A stretch of DNA of 50,505 bases from Phycisphaerae bacterium (GCA_035384605.1 DAOOIV010000027.1:1-50505); one strand, 5' to 3'. Positions 16,548 to 25,093 are shown, counted from the stretch's first letter. The notes: generated by a model not told the origin, from the letters alone. Made by a program: numbers and translations.

Positions 16548-17762
16548 TCAACGTGCGGCATGGTTCTTCCGTAGGCTGTCCAGCCAGATGTAGAGCCGGA
16601 CCATTCGGACGTTGAAAACGTACTCCCCTGGAAGGTCTCCTGAGCGGATGACGTTGAGCCTCTTCATCTTCTGAAGAAAGTTGTCGAACTTGCGCTTCTC
16701 GGTGTCGGTAAGGCCTCTGGCTACGTCGGCTCGACGGAAGCCCATGTCGAGCCCGGTGCGGGCAATCGTGCCGAGGATTGAGCGGTAGTCTCTGCTGCGC
16801 AGCACGCTGTAGACCTGCTGGTCGACGTATTTCCTGCCGACTTCATCGGCAGCATTCGGCACGGCTCGCCACGCCTCCTGTTCAGTGATCACGCCGTCCT
16901 GATCAAGCCAGAACGCGGCATCGCCCACGATGTGCATGATCTTGGGAAAACCGGCCGAGTACTCCGTGAGCAGCTTCATCGCCTCAGGCTCAACTGCGAT
17001 CTGGACACTGTCGAAGGCCTTTCTAAAGAAACCTTCCATCTCCGGCACAGTCATGCGTTCAACCTCAACCACATCAAAAATCCGGTCGATGGGTTGATGC
17101 GATTTGATCATGTCACGGCGCCGCTCCTCCACACCGCAGAGCATCAGCAGAAGCGGCAGCGGCTCGCGTGCCATGGCATTGGCATCCACATTTTCCTTGA
17201 TGAAGTGAGCAAACTTGGGAGCGGCACTGATTCCGTTGATTTCGTCAAGAACCAGAAACAAGCCGCGCACGCCGGTCTCGCCCAATCGCCGCAGAGCCTC
17301 GCCCAGGAAGGCGAGGACGCCGCTCGGCTTGGCCACGGTAGGCGCATCGCGCCGTAAGGCTTCGGTGTGAATCGTCAGGCCAAAAAGCTCCTGTTGACCG
17401 ACATACTTGGCGAGCCAGTTTCGAATCCGCTCAGACCGGCTGCGATCGAAGGCTCCGGAACGCAACATGGATTCGAGAATGCTTGCTCCGACGTCGTCGA
17501 GGAAGTTCGCCGATCCCAGGGGCGCATAAACCGCGTGCAGACCGTACTCCCGCTCGGCCAGTCGTTGAACGAAGCCGGCAATTGAGCTCTTCCCGATCCC
17601 GTACTCACCTTGAACGAACATGGCCACGGGTTTTCCCGCGGCCACCTGGCCGGCTCCGCGCTGCATGATGTGGGCGATCTGTTCGGTCCTGCCGACGAAG
17701 AACTCAACCGGAACGGGCTGGCCGGGGTAAAAGGGACTCTTGCCTTTGGCTGCCCAAACCAT
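16548..17762 (-). CDS. AAA/STAND-like ATPase of unknown role
   Basis: A 404-aa soluble P-loop ATPase starting at the ATG at 17762, which has AGGA about 8 nt upstream; an in-frame start 54 nt earlier lacks support. Walker A is GEYGIGKSS (K58) and Walker B LFLVLDEIN (D173, E174). A sensor-like segment (LLMLCGVEERRRDM) and a C-terminal winged-helix-like region (DNFLQKMKRLNVIRSGDLPGEYVF) follow, giving an Orc1/Cdc6-like or AAA_16 layout. Such proteins can sense or act on DNA or proteins, but nothing adjacent points to a function. Divergent from scpB. Confidence 0.8.
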   Translation of the reverse strand: MVWAAKGKSPFYPGQPVPVEFFVGRTEQIAHIMQRGAGQVAAGKPVAMFVQGEYGIGKSSIAGFVQRLAEREYGLHAVYAPLGSANFLDDVGASILESMLRSGAFDRSRSERIRNWLAKYVGQQELFGLTIHTEALRRDAPTVAKPSGVLAFLGEALRRLGETGVRGLFLVLDEINGISAAPKFAHFIKENVDANAMAREPLPLLLMLCGVEERRRDMIKSHQPIDRIFDVVEVERMTVPEMEGFFRKAFDSVQIAVEPEAMKLLTEYSAGFPKIMHIVGDAAFWLDQDGVITEQEAWRAVPNAADEVGRKYVDQQVYSVLRSRDYRSILGTIARTGLDMGFRRADVARGLTDTEKRKFDNFLQKMKRLNVIRSGDLPGEYVFNVRMVRLYIWLDSLRKNHAAR

Positions 17763-17984
17763 GGTTTTTTCCTGCCGAATGCCGGACGACCAAGCCGGCG
17801 TCCGACACATGCTCATACTACTCCCTGTCTCCTTGCTCCATCAGCCGGTATTCGCGATCGCCCACCAGCCCGTTCGTGACACTTCGCAGCCGGCAGGGGG
17901 CCACCCTCGGGTGCTGGTTCCAGGCTACCTGTCGCCGGTTCGTTTTGTGCTCAGTGCGGACTGGTGAATCTCGTTCGGCAACGG

Positions 17985-17990
17985 TATATT
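17985..17990 (+). promoter_or_regulatory. Possible -10 box of a leaderless scpB transcript
   Basis: TATATT ends 8 nt before the scpB ATG, and no Shine-Dalgarno sequence is present between them. A start near 17997 would make the mRNA almost leaderless. The -35 region is poor (TGGTGA at 17962-17967), so this is tentative. Confidence 0.3.
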
Positions 17991-17998
17991 GTGTGTTT

Positions 17999-18898
17999 AT
18001 GAGTGCAGACCGTGAACCGACTCCAGACCAGCAGCCCGTTGAAGACGGCCTCCCCGCCGATGTCGCGGCCTCCGAGGCGATCGCCGATGCTTTGCCGGCC
18101 GATTCCGATCCCGTCTGGCCCGAGTCGGGGCTCACCGAGATAGCCCCTGATCTGCAAGCCGAGCCGGCTGAGCAGGGCGGAAGGCTGATGACAATCGCCG
18201 GTGGCCGGCTGGTCGGTGACTCCGAGGAGCCTGCCACGGACCCGACGGCCGGCCGACTGGCCGAGGCCTTGGCCGCGTTGTCACAGGAGACGGCCGAGAC
18301 TGCCGATGCCGACGAGTCCAAAGAGGCGGGGCCGTCAGATGACGCCGACGCCGCACCCCGGGCAGGCGAACAGGAACTGACCACCGAACGCGTGATCGAG
18401 GCAATTCTGTTTGCCACCGACACGCCTCTGACGCTGGCCAGGATCGTGTCTATTCTGGGCGTCGGCTCGGCCCGCGATGTCCGAAAGCACATCAATGCTC
18501 TCAACAAGCGCTACGATCAGCAGGGCTCGGCCTTCCGCATCGAAATGATCGCCGGCGGATACCAGATGCTCACACGTGCCGAGTACAACACCTGGCTTCG
18601 GCGGCTGCGCCAGAACAAGCAGGATTCGCGGCTCTCCCAGGCGGCCATGGAAACGTTGGCGGTCATCGCCTACAAACAGCCCGTGGTCCGGGCCGAAATC
18701 GAAGCCATCCGCGGCGTGCAGTCGGGCGAAATGCTCAACCGCCTGCGCGAACTGGGCCTGGTCAAGATCGTCGGCCGGGCCGAGGACGTCGGCCGTCCCA
18801 TGCTCTACGGAACCACCAAGCGATTTCTCGAAGTCTTCGGCCTCTCCAGCCTCGAAGACCTTCCCGAGGTCGAAGAACTCAAAACCGACGAAGAGTGA
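17999..18898 (+). CDS. scpB: Segregation and condensation protein B (ScpB)
   Basis: Kleisin-associated subunit of the SMC-ScpA-ScpB condensin that compacts and separates chromosomes. At 299 aa it is longer than the usual ~190 aa because of an acidic, Ala/Asp/Glu-rich N-terminal extension (residues ~1-120). The conserved double winged-helix region runs from LTTERVIEAILFATDTPLTL to about SLEDLPEVEEL and includes LSQAAMETLAVIAYKQPVVRAEIEAIRGV, the best-conserved ScpB block. I chose the ATG at 17999; the open frame upstream to 17876 looks non-coding. No scpA is visible nearby. Followed at once by a hairpin and repeat array. Confidence 0.93.
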   Translation: MSADREPTPDQQPVEDGLPADVAASEAIADALPADSDPVWPESGLTEIAPDLQAEPAEQGGRLMTIAGGRLVGDSEEPATDPTAGRLAEALAALSQETAETADADESKEAGPSDDADAAPRAGEQELTTERVIEAILFATDTPLTLARIVSILGVGSARDVRKHINALNKRYDQQGSAFRIEMIAGGYQMLTRAEYNTWLRRLRQNKQDSRLSQAAMETLAVIAYKQPVVRAEIEAIRGVQSGEMLNRLRELGLVKIVGRAEDVGRPMLYGTTKRFLEVFGLSSLEDLPEVEELKTDEE

Positions 18899-18966
18899 CC
18901 ACCGCGTGGCTGGACCACCTGACGGCCCAATCTTTCAAGATATGAGCGTTGCACCATTCGCCGTCT

Positions 18967-19130
18967 TCGCTGGCCCCAGAATCTAGCTGCTCGCTGGCCC
19001 CAGAATCCTTTCTGGGGCCTTTGGCTCGCTGGCCCCAGAATCTAGCTGCTCGCTGGCCCCAGAATCTAGCTGCTCGCTGGCCCCAGAATTCAGCTGCTCG
19101 CTGGCCCCAGAATCCTTTCTGGGGCCTTTG
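18967..19130. repeat. 24-bp array of terminator-like half-hairpins after scpB
   Basis: Six units begin with TCGCTGGCCCCAGAATC at 18967, 18991, 19026, 19050, 19074 and 19098. The spacing is 24 nt except after unit 2, where it is 35. Units 2 and 6 continue into a complete hairpin (18996-19019 and 19103-19126; stem GGCCCCAGAA/TTCTGGGGCC, loop TCCT). The other four carry only the left arm followed by TAGCTGC or a near variant. Six left arms could therefore compete for two right arms. The hairpins are followed by only three Ts. Confidence 0.85.
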
Positions 19131-19135
19131 ACGTG

Positions 19136-19180
19136 GAGGATTCCTATCCTCATTGCCGTCGAATGCGGAAGGGATTCCGC
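19136..19180. repeat. Two further hairpins of the TCCN-loop type
   Basis: 19136-19151 has the stem GAGGAT/ATCCTC with loop TCCT; 19165-19180 has GCGGAA/TTCCGC with loop GGGA, which is TCCC on the other strand. Their stems are unrelated to the array beside them, but the loop rule is the same. The remaining sequence up to 19379 shows no gene. Confidence 0.65.
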
Positions 19181-19379
19181 CGAGCGGGCCGACCCTGCTT
19201 CGCGGTGAACGCTTCGCAGGACAGCGCATAGATCATGTATCGTACCGGCCGTTCTGCGCGGGCAGGTTGATGGCGGAAAGCCTGCTTCGTACGTGTGTCC
19301 CGGGCGATGATGCAGCCCCGCGCCCCTGCGTGCTTTTTCCGACTGACAACTCAAAACTGAGAACTGAGGACTTCTCTTC

Positions 19380-19628
19380 CTACCTCGCCCTGAACATCCG
19401 ATGAGATGTGCCCCCCGGTCCGACGCGGACCCGCACCGGCCGCAGGCACTTCGGGCACTTGCCTTCGTAGGCCGTACCTTCCCTGTTCTTGTAGATCCGC
19501 GTGTAGACCCCGCAGCACTCGAATTCCACCCCGATCCACCGCCGCGGCTCCCGCTGCGGACCTTCCGGCTCAGGCGGCTCGCCTTCGATTCCTTTGATGT
19601 CCAGGTAATAGGGCGGTTCGGTGGCCAT
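19380..19628 (-). CDS. Small zinc-ribbon protein (82 aa)
   Basis: Starts at the ATG giving MATEPPYYLDIKG; the longer frame upstream looks non-coding. The cysteines in FECCGVYTRIY and KCPKCLRPVRVRVGPGG form a treble-clef or zinc-ribbon pattern, and the dense conserved-looking core RNREGTAYEGKCPKCLRP suggests strong constraint. From memory, very similar short proteins are widespread in planctomycetes with no known role; this is unverified. It may be the last gene of the operon running from 21667 leftward, with a 163-nt gap before it. Confidence 0.8.
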   Translation of the reverse strand: MATEPPYYLDIKGIEGEPPEPEGPQREPRRWIGVEFECCGVYTRIYKNREGTAYEGKCPKCLRPVRVRVGPGGTSHRMFRAR

Positions 19629-19791
19629 CGCCTTTCTCATCGGCCGGAAGACAGGCCCCACTCCAATCCCGCGGCTTGACCACAGTTGCCGTCGAGGGTG
19701 ACATGGCTTCACGGGGCCACGAAGCGGCTTGCAGGCAGCCATGTTGCTGCTGAAGGGTAAGCCATGTCCCGTTGGGAAGTTGGCTTGTGCG

Positions 19792-20538
19792 TCATGTGAG
19801 TCGCGAAATGATGTTCACCCGAAGCCAGCCCCTGGACATGACCGTGAAATGGTCGCCCAGGTAGCCTGCTCGGGCGTCGCTGATTTGCCAGCCACGCTGC
19901 TCGACCTTGGCCGGCGCGCTTCGCAGGCCGACCATGCCGCAGGCGGCCGTGTGCACGCGATCGTTGGTCCCGAACAGGAGCGGTCCAAGGCCGTTGATGA
20001 GCCAATCTGGTCGTCCGTGTACGGTCAGCACACCTTTTGCCCGCCGGGTCACCTCGGTCATGTCGTAGTCCGGTGACACGGTGCCGTGTAGCGCGACGAC
20101 TTGTCCAATTGTCGTGGCCGGCGACATCTGTCTGAGCGATTCGAACGCGATGTAGACACCTGTGGAATATCCAACAAGATGGATCGGTGATGCCGGATGC
20201 TCACGGCGCAGTTGTTCGATGAATTGCGCCAGTCGAACGGCCTTTGCATCGAGTCGATGCCGTCGCATCAGATCGGGAAGAACCAGTACACTTCCGGCCG
20301 CGCGACTCCAGCGATACAAGTACACGGCATCTGTTCGCCCCGCACGCCGAAGCGCCCGGCACAGTGCGTTGAAGCACCAGACAATGAACAGCCAGCGGAC
20401 CGGCTCAACGAACACCACGATGCCACGGTTGGGATCGCCGCTTCCGTCAAAGCGACACACACCGCGACGATTGAACCACAGGGCAACCGCCCACGCCACA
20501 CCGACCAAGACTGCGAAAACCCAAAGGCTTCTCATCAT
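19792..20538 (-). CDS. Alpha/beta-hydrolase-fold protein, membrane-anchored
   Basis: A 248-aa protein with an N-terminal hydrophobic segment (SLWVFAVLVGVAWAVALWF), either a signal anchor or an uncleaved signal. The nucleophile elbow is HLVGYSTGVY (GxSxG serine). The acid may be the Asp in HGRPDWLIN, and the base the His in GDHFTVM near the C-terminus. A second hydrophobic patch (WLFIVWCFNALCRAL) follows the first. It is probably an esterase or lipase-like enzyme; substrate unknown. It starts 13 nt after the cyclodeaminase gene ends, so co-transcription is likely. Confidence 0.75.
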   Translation of the reverse strand: MMRSLWVFAVLVGVAWAVALWFNRRGVCRFDGSGDPNRGIVVFVEPVRWLFIVWCFNALCRALRRAGRTDAVYLYRWSRAAGSVLVLPDLMRRHRLDAKAVRLAQFIEQLRREHPASPIHLVGYSTGVYIAFESLRQMSPATTIGQVVALHGTVSPDYDMTEVTRRAKGVLTVHGRPDWLINGLGPLLFGTNDRVHTAACGMVGLRSAPAKVEQRGWQISDARAGYLGDHFTVMSRGWLRVNIISRLT

Positions 20539-20551
20539 CCAGGCGAATTTC

Positions 20552-21157
20552 CTACGAGGCCCGCTGATTCAGCACTGAATTGCGATGATCGTAGGCTTTC
20601 TCGAGGATCCGAGTCATCTCCTTGTTCACTCGCTCCACCTCAGACCCATCCGCCAGGTCGCGGAGGTTGACCTCCACATTGACGGCCGCTGACTGCGCCG
20701 CCGCCAGGCTCATAATCGCCGCCACCTTCAGATCGCCGAGCAGGTAGGGGTTGACGCATTCCTTGAGACCATCCAGCAGCGCGAGCACCGCCCCGGCCAT
20801 CGCCGTGATTTCCATCGGCACGGCCGTTGCCGTGGCCACTGCCTGTTGCTGCTCGGCCGGGTCGCCGGCTTTGCACGACGCCGCCAACCGTTCGTATGCG
20901 GCCATGTCCTCGCTCATCAGTTCCGCGAATGCCGCCTCGGCCCGCTCCAGTTCCCCCAGCGCCTCCCGAAGCTTCTTCTCATAGGCGGCGAACTTGGGTT
21001 TGCCAACGGTATACTCGACCACCATTCGTGCCTGTGCGGCCGCAAGCAGGCCTGCCATCGCCGCAACACTCCCCCCGCCCGGCGTCGGCCTCTTCGCGGC
21101 CAGGTCCGCCACGAACGTCCGCAACGGCAGCGATAGATAGTCCTTGTCAGCGCTCAT
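20552..21157 (-). CDS. Cyclodeaminase/methenyl-THF cyclohydrolase family protein
   Basis: A 201-aa protein of the formiminotransferase-cyclodeaminase family, which acts on tetrahydrofolate-bound one-carbon units. Typical features are RPTPGGGSVAAMAGLLAAA near the N-terminus and the helical LGDLKVAAIMSLAAAQSAAVNVEVNL block near the end. The ATG at 21157 has GGAG ~7 nt upstream; a TTG start four codons earlier is less likely. The stand-alone form without a formiminotransferase domain resembles FchA-type cyclohydrolases, but the substrate cannot be decided from sequence. It lies between a receiver protein and a hydrolase on the same strand. Confidence 0.87.
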   Translation of the reverse strand: MSADKDYLSLPLRTFVADLAAKRPTPGGGSVAAMAGLLAAAQARMVVEYTVGKPKFAAYEKKLREALGELERAEAAFAELMSEDMAAYERLAASCKAGDPAEQQQAVATATAVPMEITAMAGAVLALLDGLKECVNPYLLGDLKVAAIMSLAAAQSAAVNVEVNLRDLADGSEVERVNKEMTRILEKAYDHRNSVLNQRAS

Positions 21158-21208
21158 CGGTGGCTCCAACAGCCGGCATCAGCTCCGTCGCGAAACGGCT
21201 TCCTCGTG

Positions 21209-21667
21209 TCACGCCTGACTCTTATTGCCCATCGATTCCAGTGTCCGCTGCAGCTCCTGCTTGAGGTGACGGATCCGCAGCAGGCTCTTGACCCGTGTCG
21301 TCAGCTCCACGCGGTTCACCGGCTTGCTCAGAAACTCGTCCGTGCCGCACTCGGCCGCACGCTCATGATCACCAAGCTCGTTCAGGGCCGTGACCATCAT
21401 GATCTGGATATCCCGAGTCTGCGGGTCGCTCTTGAGGTGCCGACAGACCTCGAACCCGGACATCTTCGGCATCATGATGTCCAGAAGGATCAGGTCCGGC
21501 TGCTCGCGGGCAACAAGGGCCAGGGCTTCCATCCCGTTGGCCGCGGGAATGGTGGTCACGTTGGGCAGTTCTTCCATGTAGGCGCAGAGCAACTCGCGGT
21601 TCTGGGCGTTGTCATCCACCACAAGGACCTTCGAAGGTGGCAATGGTTTTTCGTCTGGGACAGTCAA
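21209..21667 (-). CDS. Single-domain response regulator (receiver only)
   Basis: A 152-aa receiver protein with no output domain. It has VLVVDDN, phospho-acceptor D63 in LLDIMMPKMSG, the MMVTAL switch Thr and FLSKPVN lysine. The C-terminal helix (LRIRHLKQELQRTLESM) may form a coiled coil. The start is TTG, supported by a strong GGGAGG site 5-6 nt upstream; no ATG occurs for 30 codons. It may relay phosphate to another protein or act by protein contact. It probably heads the minus-strand operon running to 19380. Confidence 0.9.
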   Translation of the reverse strand: MTVPDEKPLPPSKVLVVDDNAQNRELLCAYMEELPNVTTIPAANGMEALALVAREQPDLILLDIMMPKMSGFEVCRHLKSDPQTRDIQIMMVTALNELGDHERAAECGTDEFLSKPVNRVELTTRVKSLLRIRHLKQELQRTLESMGNKSQA

Positions 21668-21935
21668 TTGGGGCCTCCCGCTCCCGGAAGTCCGTCTCGG
21701 CGGCGAGTCTTGCCCCCGGCCGTACGGGGCGTCCCGGTTTCTGACGCTCGTCTTGTCTCAAACCCACAAATCCAGCCCCATATCCTGCGTCAGAATCCGC
21801 GGATTAGCAATACGTGGCCGGATAATATCCTCGGTGCACCTCGGCCCCGCTCGTATGGCTTGAAATCGTACAAGAGCCGGTTACGCTACCACTATCTCCT
21901 CACAGAGCCCATAGAGATCTCAGAAAGGAGTTGCC

Positions 21936-23618
21936 ATGCTCAGCAAATCCGTTTCTCTGGCGGCGGCAGTCCTTGTGGTTTTTTCGCAATCCACCATAGG
22001 TCAACAGCCGCTCCGCCTTGAAATCTGGGCGGTCGACCCGCTGGTCAAGGTGTTCCGCGACGCGACGCCGGCCGCCGGCACCGAGGCGTTGGCGGAGGTC
22101 GCCTGCGGCGAGCATGCCACCTTCCAGATCGTCGTCCGCAGCGAGCAGCCCGTGACCGCCCTGCGGGCATCGGTGGCCCCTTTGGCCCTGGAAACGCCGA
22201 TGGGTGTCTACCGCCAGGCCGACAAGCCGCGGTTTGTCGGATACGTACCGGTTGACCGGCCCATGCAGACGCCTTCCAAAGACCAGCTCCGCAAGCCCCC
22301 GGCCGATTATCCGGATCCGCTGCTCGAGGTGGATTCGATCGATCTTCCCGCCGGCCAGGCCCAGCCGATCTGGATCACGGTGCCGGTACCCGTGCACTCG
22401 GCGGTCGGCACCTATCGAGGTTCCCTGAACGTGACCGGTCAAATCGAAAACGCCTTTGTTCGCGCACAGATTCCTCTCGTGCTCAAGGTTCACCGGGCGA
22501 TCATCTGGAAGTCGCGCCTGTGGACCACCAACTGGTTCGGCATGCATTGGAGACACATGCAGATCAGCCCGAAGGATGACTCGCCTGAGTACTGGGAGCT
22601 TCTGGCGCGTTATGCCCGGAACATGGCCGAGCATCGCCAGAACGTGGCCTTGATTTCGCCGCTGGCCCTGGCGGAGTTCAAGGCCGACGAAGGTAACAAG
22701 CTCCAGATCGATTTCTCGAAATTCGATCGCTGGGTGAAGATCTTCATGGACGAGGGTGTGATCGGGATGATCGAGGGCGGACACCTCGGCGGCCGTGCCG
22801 GCGGCTGGGAGTCGCAGTTCGTGGTTCAGATCCGGCAGGTCAAGGACGGCAAAGTCGTGCCCAGTTCGGTCGACCCCGGCAGCCCCGAGGCGGACGCGTT
22901 CTACGCCCGGTTCTTGCCCGCCCTGGTGAACCACCTGAAGGAAAAAGGCTGGTCGAACATCTATGTTCAACACCTGGCCGACGAACCGATCAAGGAAAAC
23001 ATCGCCACCTATCGGGCCATTGCGGCTTTGGTTCGCAAGTACGCCCCAGGGATCAAAATCATCGAGGCCTGTCACACCAAGGACCTTGTCGGGGCGATCG
23101 ATATTTGGGTCCCGCAGCTCAATTTCCTCCACCAGGACTACCAGCACTACCAGGATCGCCGGAAAGCCGGTGACGAGGTCTGGTTCTATACCTGCGTTTT
23201 CCCTCAGGGCGAGTATGCCAATCGGTTCATCGAGCTGCCGCTGATCAAGACCCGCCTGCTGCACTGGATCAACTATCGCTACGGCATTACCGGATACCTG
23301 CACTGGGGCTACAACTGGTGGACCGAGGAGGATCCGTTCAAAAAAGTGACGCGCGAGCACGGCGGCCCGCCCTTCTTGCCGGCCGGCGACGCGTGGATCG
23401 TCTACCCCGGCAAGAACGGCCCCCTCGACTCGATCCGCTTCGAGGCTATGCGCGATGGCATCGCCGATTACGAACTGCTCTGCAAACTCGGCGAAAAAGA
23501 CCCCGAGGCCGCCAAAACCCTCGTCGCCAGGCATGTCCTCGACTTCGATAAGTACGAAACGGACGTTGCCGCCTTCCGGGCCGCCCGGCGCGAACTGCTG
23601 GAGAAGCTGAGCAAGTAA
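21936..23618 (+). CDS. Secreted GH123-like glycoside hydrolase (DUF4091 type)
   Basis: A 560-aa exported protein with a Sec signal (VSLAAAVLVVFSQSTIG). The N-terminal half is a beta-sandwich (FQIVVRSEQPVTALRASVAPL, VPVHSAVGTYRGSLNVT). The TIM-barrel half carries YVQHLADEP, where D349-E350 match the catalytic Asp-Glu pair of GH123 N-acetylgalactosaminidases. The C-terminal YGITGYLHWGYNWW and SIRFEAMRDGIADYELL are the usual DUF4091 blocks. Substrate is probably an amino-sugar glycan, by inference only. AGAAAGGAG precedes the ATG. It is convergent with the radical SAM gene. Confidence 0.85.
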   Translation: MLSKSVSLAAAVLVVFSQSTIGQQPLRLEIWAVDPLVKVFRDATPAAGTEALAEVACGEHATFQIVVRSEQPVTALRASVAPLALETPMGVYRQADKPRFVGYVPVDRPMQTPSKDQLRKPPADYPDPLLEVDSIDLPAGQAQPIWITVPVPVHSAVGTYRGSLNVTGQIENAFVRAQIPLVLKVHRAIIWKSRLWTTNWFGMHWRHMQISPKDDSPEYWELLARYARNMAEHRQNVALISPLALAEFKADEGNKLQIDFSKFDRWVKIFMDEGVIGMIEGGHLGGRAGGWESQFVVQIRQVKDGKVVPSSVDPGSPEADAFYARFLPALVNHLKEKGWSNIYVQHLADEPIKENIATYRAIAALVRKYAPGIKIIEACHTKDLVGAIDIWVPQLNFLHQDYQHYQDRRKAGDEVWFYTCVFPQGEYANRFIELPLIKTRLLHWINYRYGITGYLHWGYNWWTEEDPFKKVTREHGGPPFLPAGDAWIVYPGKNGPLDSIRFEAMRDGIADYELLCKLGEKDPEAAKTLVARHVLDFDKYETDVAAFRAARRELLEKLSK

Positions 23619-23649
23619 GCCCCGGCGCTGCCGTCTGCGACGCCGGAGT

Positions 23650-24621
23650 TCAATCGAATCGCCACAGGCCCGCCTTGCGCGCGGCTTCATAGGCCCATTC
23701 GATCTCCCCGCGAGTAGGCCGGCGGTTGATCTTCGGATAGCGCACACCTCCTGCGGCGTTCGGATCCTCGCACATGCGCCCCACCAGGTGCTCCGGGCGG
23801 TACTGGCCCATGATGTTCACGAAGGTGTTCGGCGAAACCTCACCAGCCAGCCATTCCAGGATTCGACCGCTTTCATCCGGCAGCCCCGGCATCACCAGGT
23901 GGCGGACCAGCAGGCCGCGGCAGGCAACGCCATCGGGCGTGAAAGTCAAGTCACCGACTTGGCGGTGCATCTCGACGATGGCCTGCCGGGTGTGCTCGGC
24001 ATAATCCCTCGCATTGAGGTACTCAGCGCACAGATCCGGTGACCAGAGCTTGAAATCCGGCATGTAGATGTCCACCAGACCGTCCAGCAGCCGGAGCGAT
24101 TCCATCGAGTCGTACCCACTGGTGTTGTAGACCACCGGCAGTTCCAGACCCTGTTCCGCGGCGATGGCCAAGGCTTCGACCACCTGCGGCACAACGTGTT
24201 CCGGGGTGACCAGATTAATGTTGTGGCAGCCTTTCTCCTGCAAGGCGAGCATGATATCGGCCAGATCGTCGGCCTTGCAGGGCGTGCCCGATTCTTCCTG
24301 GCTGATGTCCCAGTTCTGGCAGAAAACGCACCGCAGGTTGCACCGGCCGAAGAAGATCGTCCCGCTGCCGTGACGGCCGACCAGGCACCGCTCCTCGCCC
24401 GTATGGGCGAAGGCGGAACAGACGGCCGCGTGACGGCCGGTGCGGCAGAACCCGATCCCGTCGCTCAGCCGATCCGCCTCGCACCGGCGCGGGCACATTT
24501 GGCAGCAGCGCAGCGACTCGATAGCGACCGCTACACGCCCCGACAGCTCCCGGTACACCTCCGGAGCCAGGTAGGCCGGCGTGAAGTCCTCGATCACGAA
24601 ATCTCCCGCTGACGACGACAT
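23650..24621 (-). CDS. PflX-like radical SAM protein
   Basis: A 323-aa enzyme related to pyruvate formate-lyase activases of the PflX (COG1313) group, whose targets are mostly unknown. The radical SAM cluster motif is CNLRCVFC (C94, C98, C101). An N-terminal Cys-rich region (C39, C40, C43, C47, C59 in CCQMCPRRC...GFC) may bind a second cluster, as in this group. The later blocks NLVTPEHVVPQ and VDIYMPDFKLW are typical. No obvious glycyl-radical substrate enzyme lies nearby, so the partner cannot be named. Confidence 0.87.
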   Translation of the reverse strand: MSSSAGDFVIEDFTPAYLAPEVYRELSGRVAVAIESLRCCQMCPRRCEADRLSDGIGFCRTGRHAAVCSAFAHTGEERCLVGRHGSGTIFFGRCNLRCVFCQNWDISQEESGTPCKADDLADIMLALQEKGCHNINLVTPEHVVPQVVEALAIAAEQGLELPVVYNTSGYDSMESLRLLDGLVDIYMPDFKLWSPDLCAEYLNARDYAEHTRQAIVEMHRQVGDLTFTPDGVACRGLLVRHLVMPGLPDESGRILEWLAGEVSPNTFVNIMGQYRPEHLVGRMCEDPNAAGGVRYPKINRRPTRGEIEWAYEAARKAGLWRFD

Positions 24622-24745
24622 GAAACCGACCCTTCGTGTTTGCAGCGGATGCCCATTGTACCGCCGAAGCCCCCCCCCGGCGAATCTCCGTTCAACACAC
24701 AGTGGGGCCGACGCACTCGTCCGCCCTTATTGAATTCCGCTCGAC

Positions 24746-24876
24746 CGAGAGTCCGCTCTCGACCGCTCGACCGAGAATCCCTTCTCGGTCGCTTGGTTCG
24801 CGGAATCCATTCCGCATTCGGCACCCATGCGGATGGGAATCCGCACCAGAGGGGACCGAGATGGGAATCTCGGTCC
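24746..24876. repeat. Cluster of five hairpins with TCCN-type loops
   Basis: Five inverted repeats lie 6-12 nt apart: 24746-24761 (CGAGAG/CTCTCG, loop TCCG), 24768-24791 (CGACCGAGAA/TTCTCGGTCG, loop TCCC), 24800-24815 (GCGGAA/TTCCGC, loop TCCA), 24828-24845 (TGCGGAT/ATCCGCA, loop GGGA) and 24853-24876 (GGACCGAGAT/ATCTCGGTCC, loop GGGA). Each loop is four nt and reads TCCN on one strand. No gene is visible from 24622 to 25093. Confidence 0.85.
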
Positions 24877-25005
24877 AGCGGCCGCTTTGTGAGCAGTGCT
24901 GGGGTTTTGGACGACGCGGCGGCGGCACACCGCGGCGTTTGCCCTGCCGATGGGCTGCCACAGTCCGGCGGATGCACCCCCGCCGTCTTTGATCTGAAAT
25001 TTGCA

Positions 25006-25039
25006 ACCCTCAACGTTGCGGGCACCCAACGTTGAGGGT
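25006..25039. repeat. 13-bp hairpin upstream of the EamA transporter gene
   Basis: Perfect stem ACCCTCAACGTTG/CAACGTTGAGGGT with an 8-nt loop. Each arm also contains the palindrome CAACGTTG. It ends about 55 nt before the likely ATG and may be an operator pair, an attenuator or another dispersed repeat. There is no T run. It makes translation from the in-frame ATG at 25001 unlikely. Confidence 0.65.
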
Positions 25040-25093
25040 AACCTCCCCGGCTTTGCCCGTCGTGCGGCACGGCTGTTTGCCACGCCATGTGGC

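Noticed and set aside
18967..19130. CRISPR-like array
   Set aside because: Units are 24 bp directly adjacent with no spacers, and no cas genes are present.
18879..19229. Minus-strand frame with FWGQRAAR repeats (and matching plus-strand frames)
   Set aside because: Produced by the 24-bp array; no ribosome site, and it overlaps the end of scpB.
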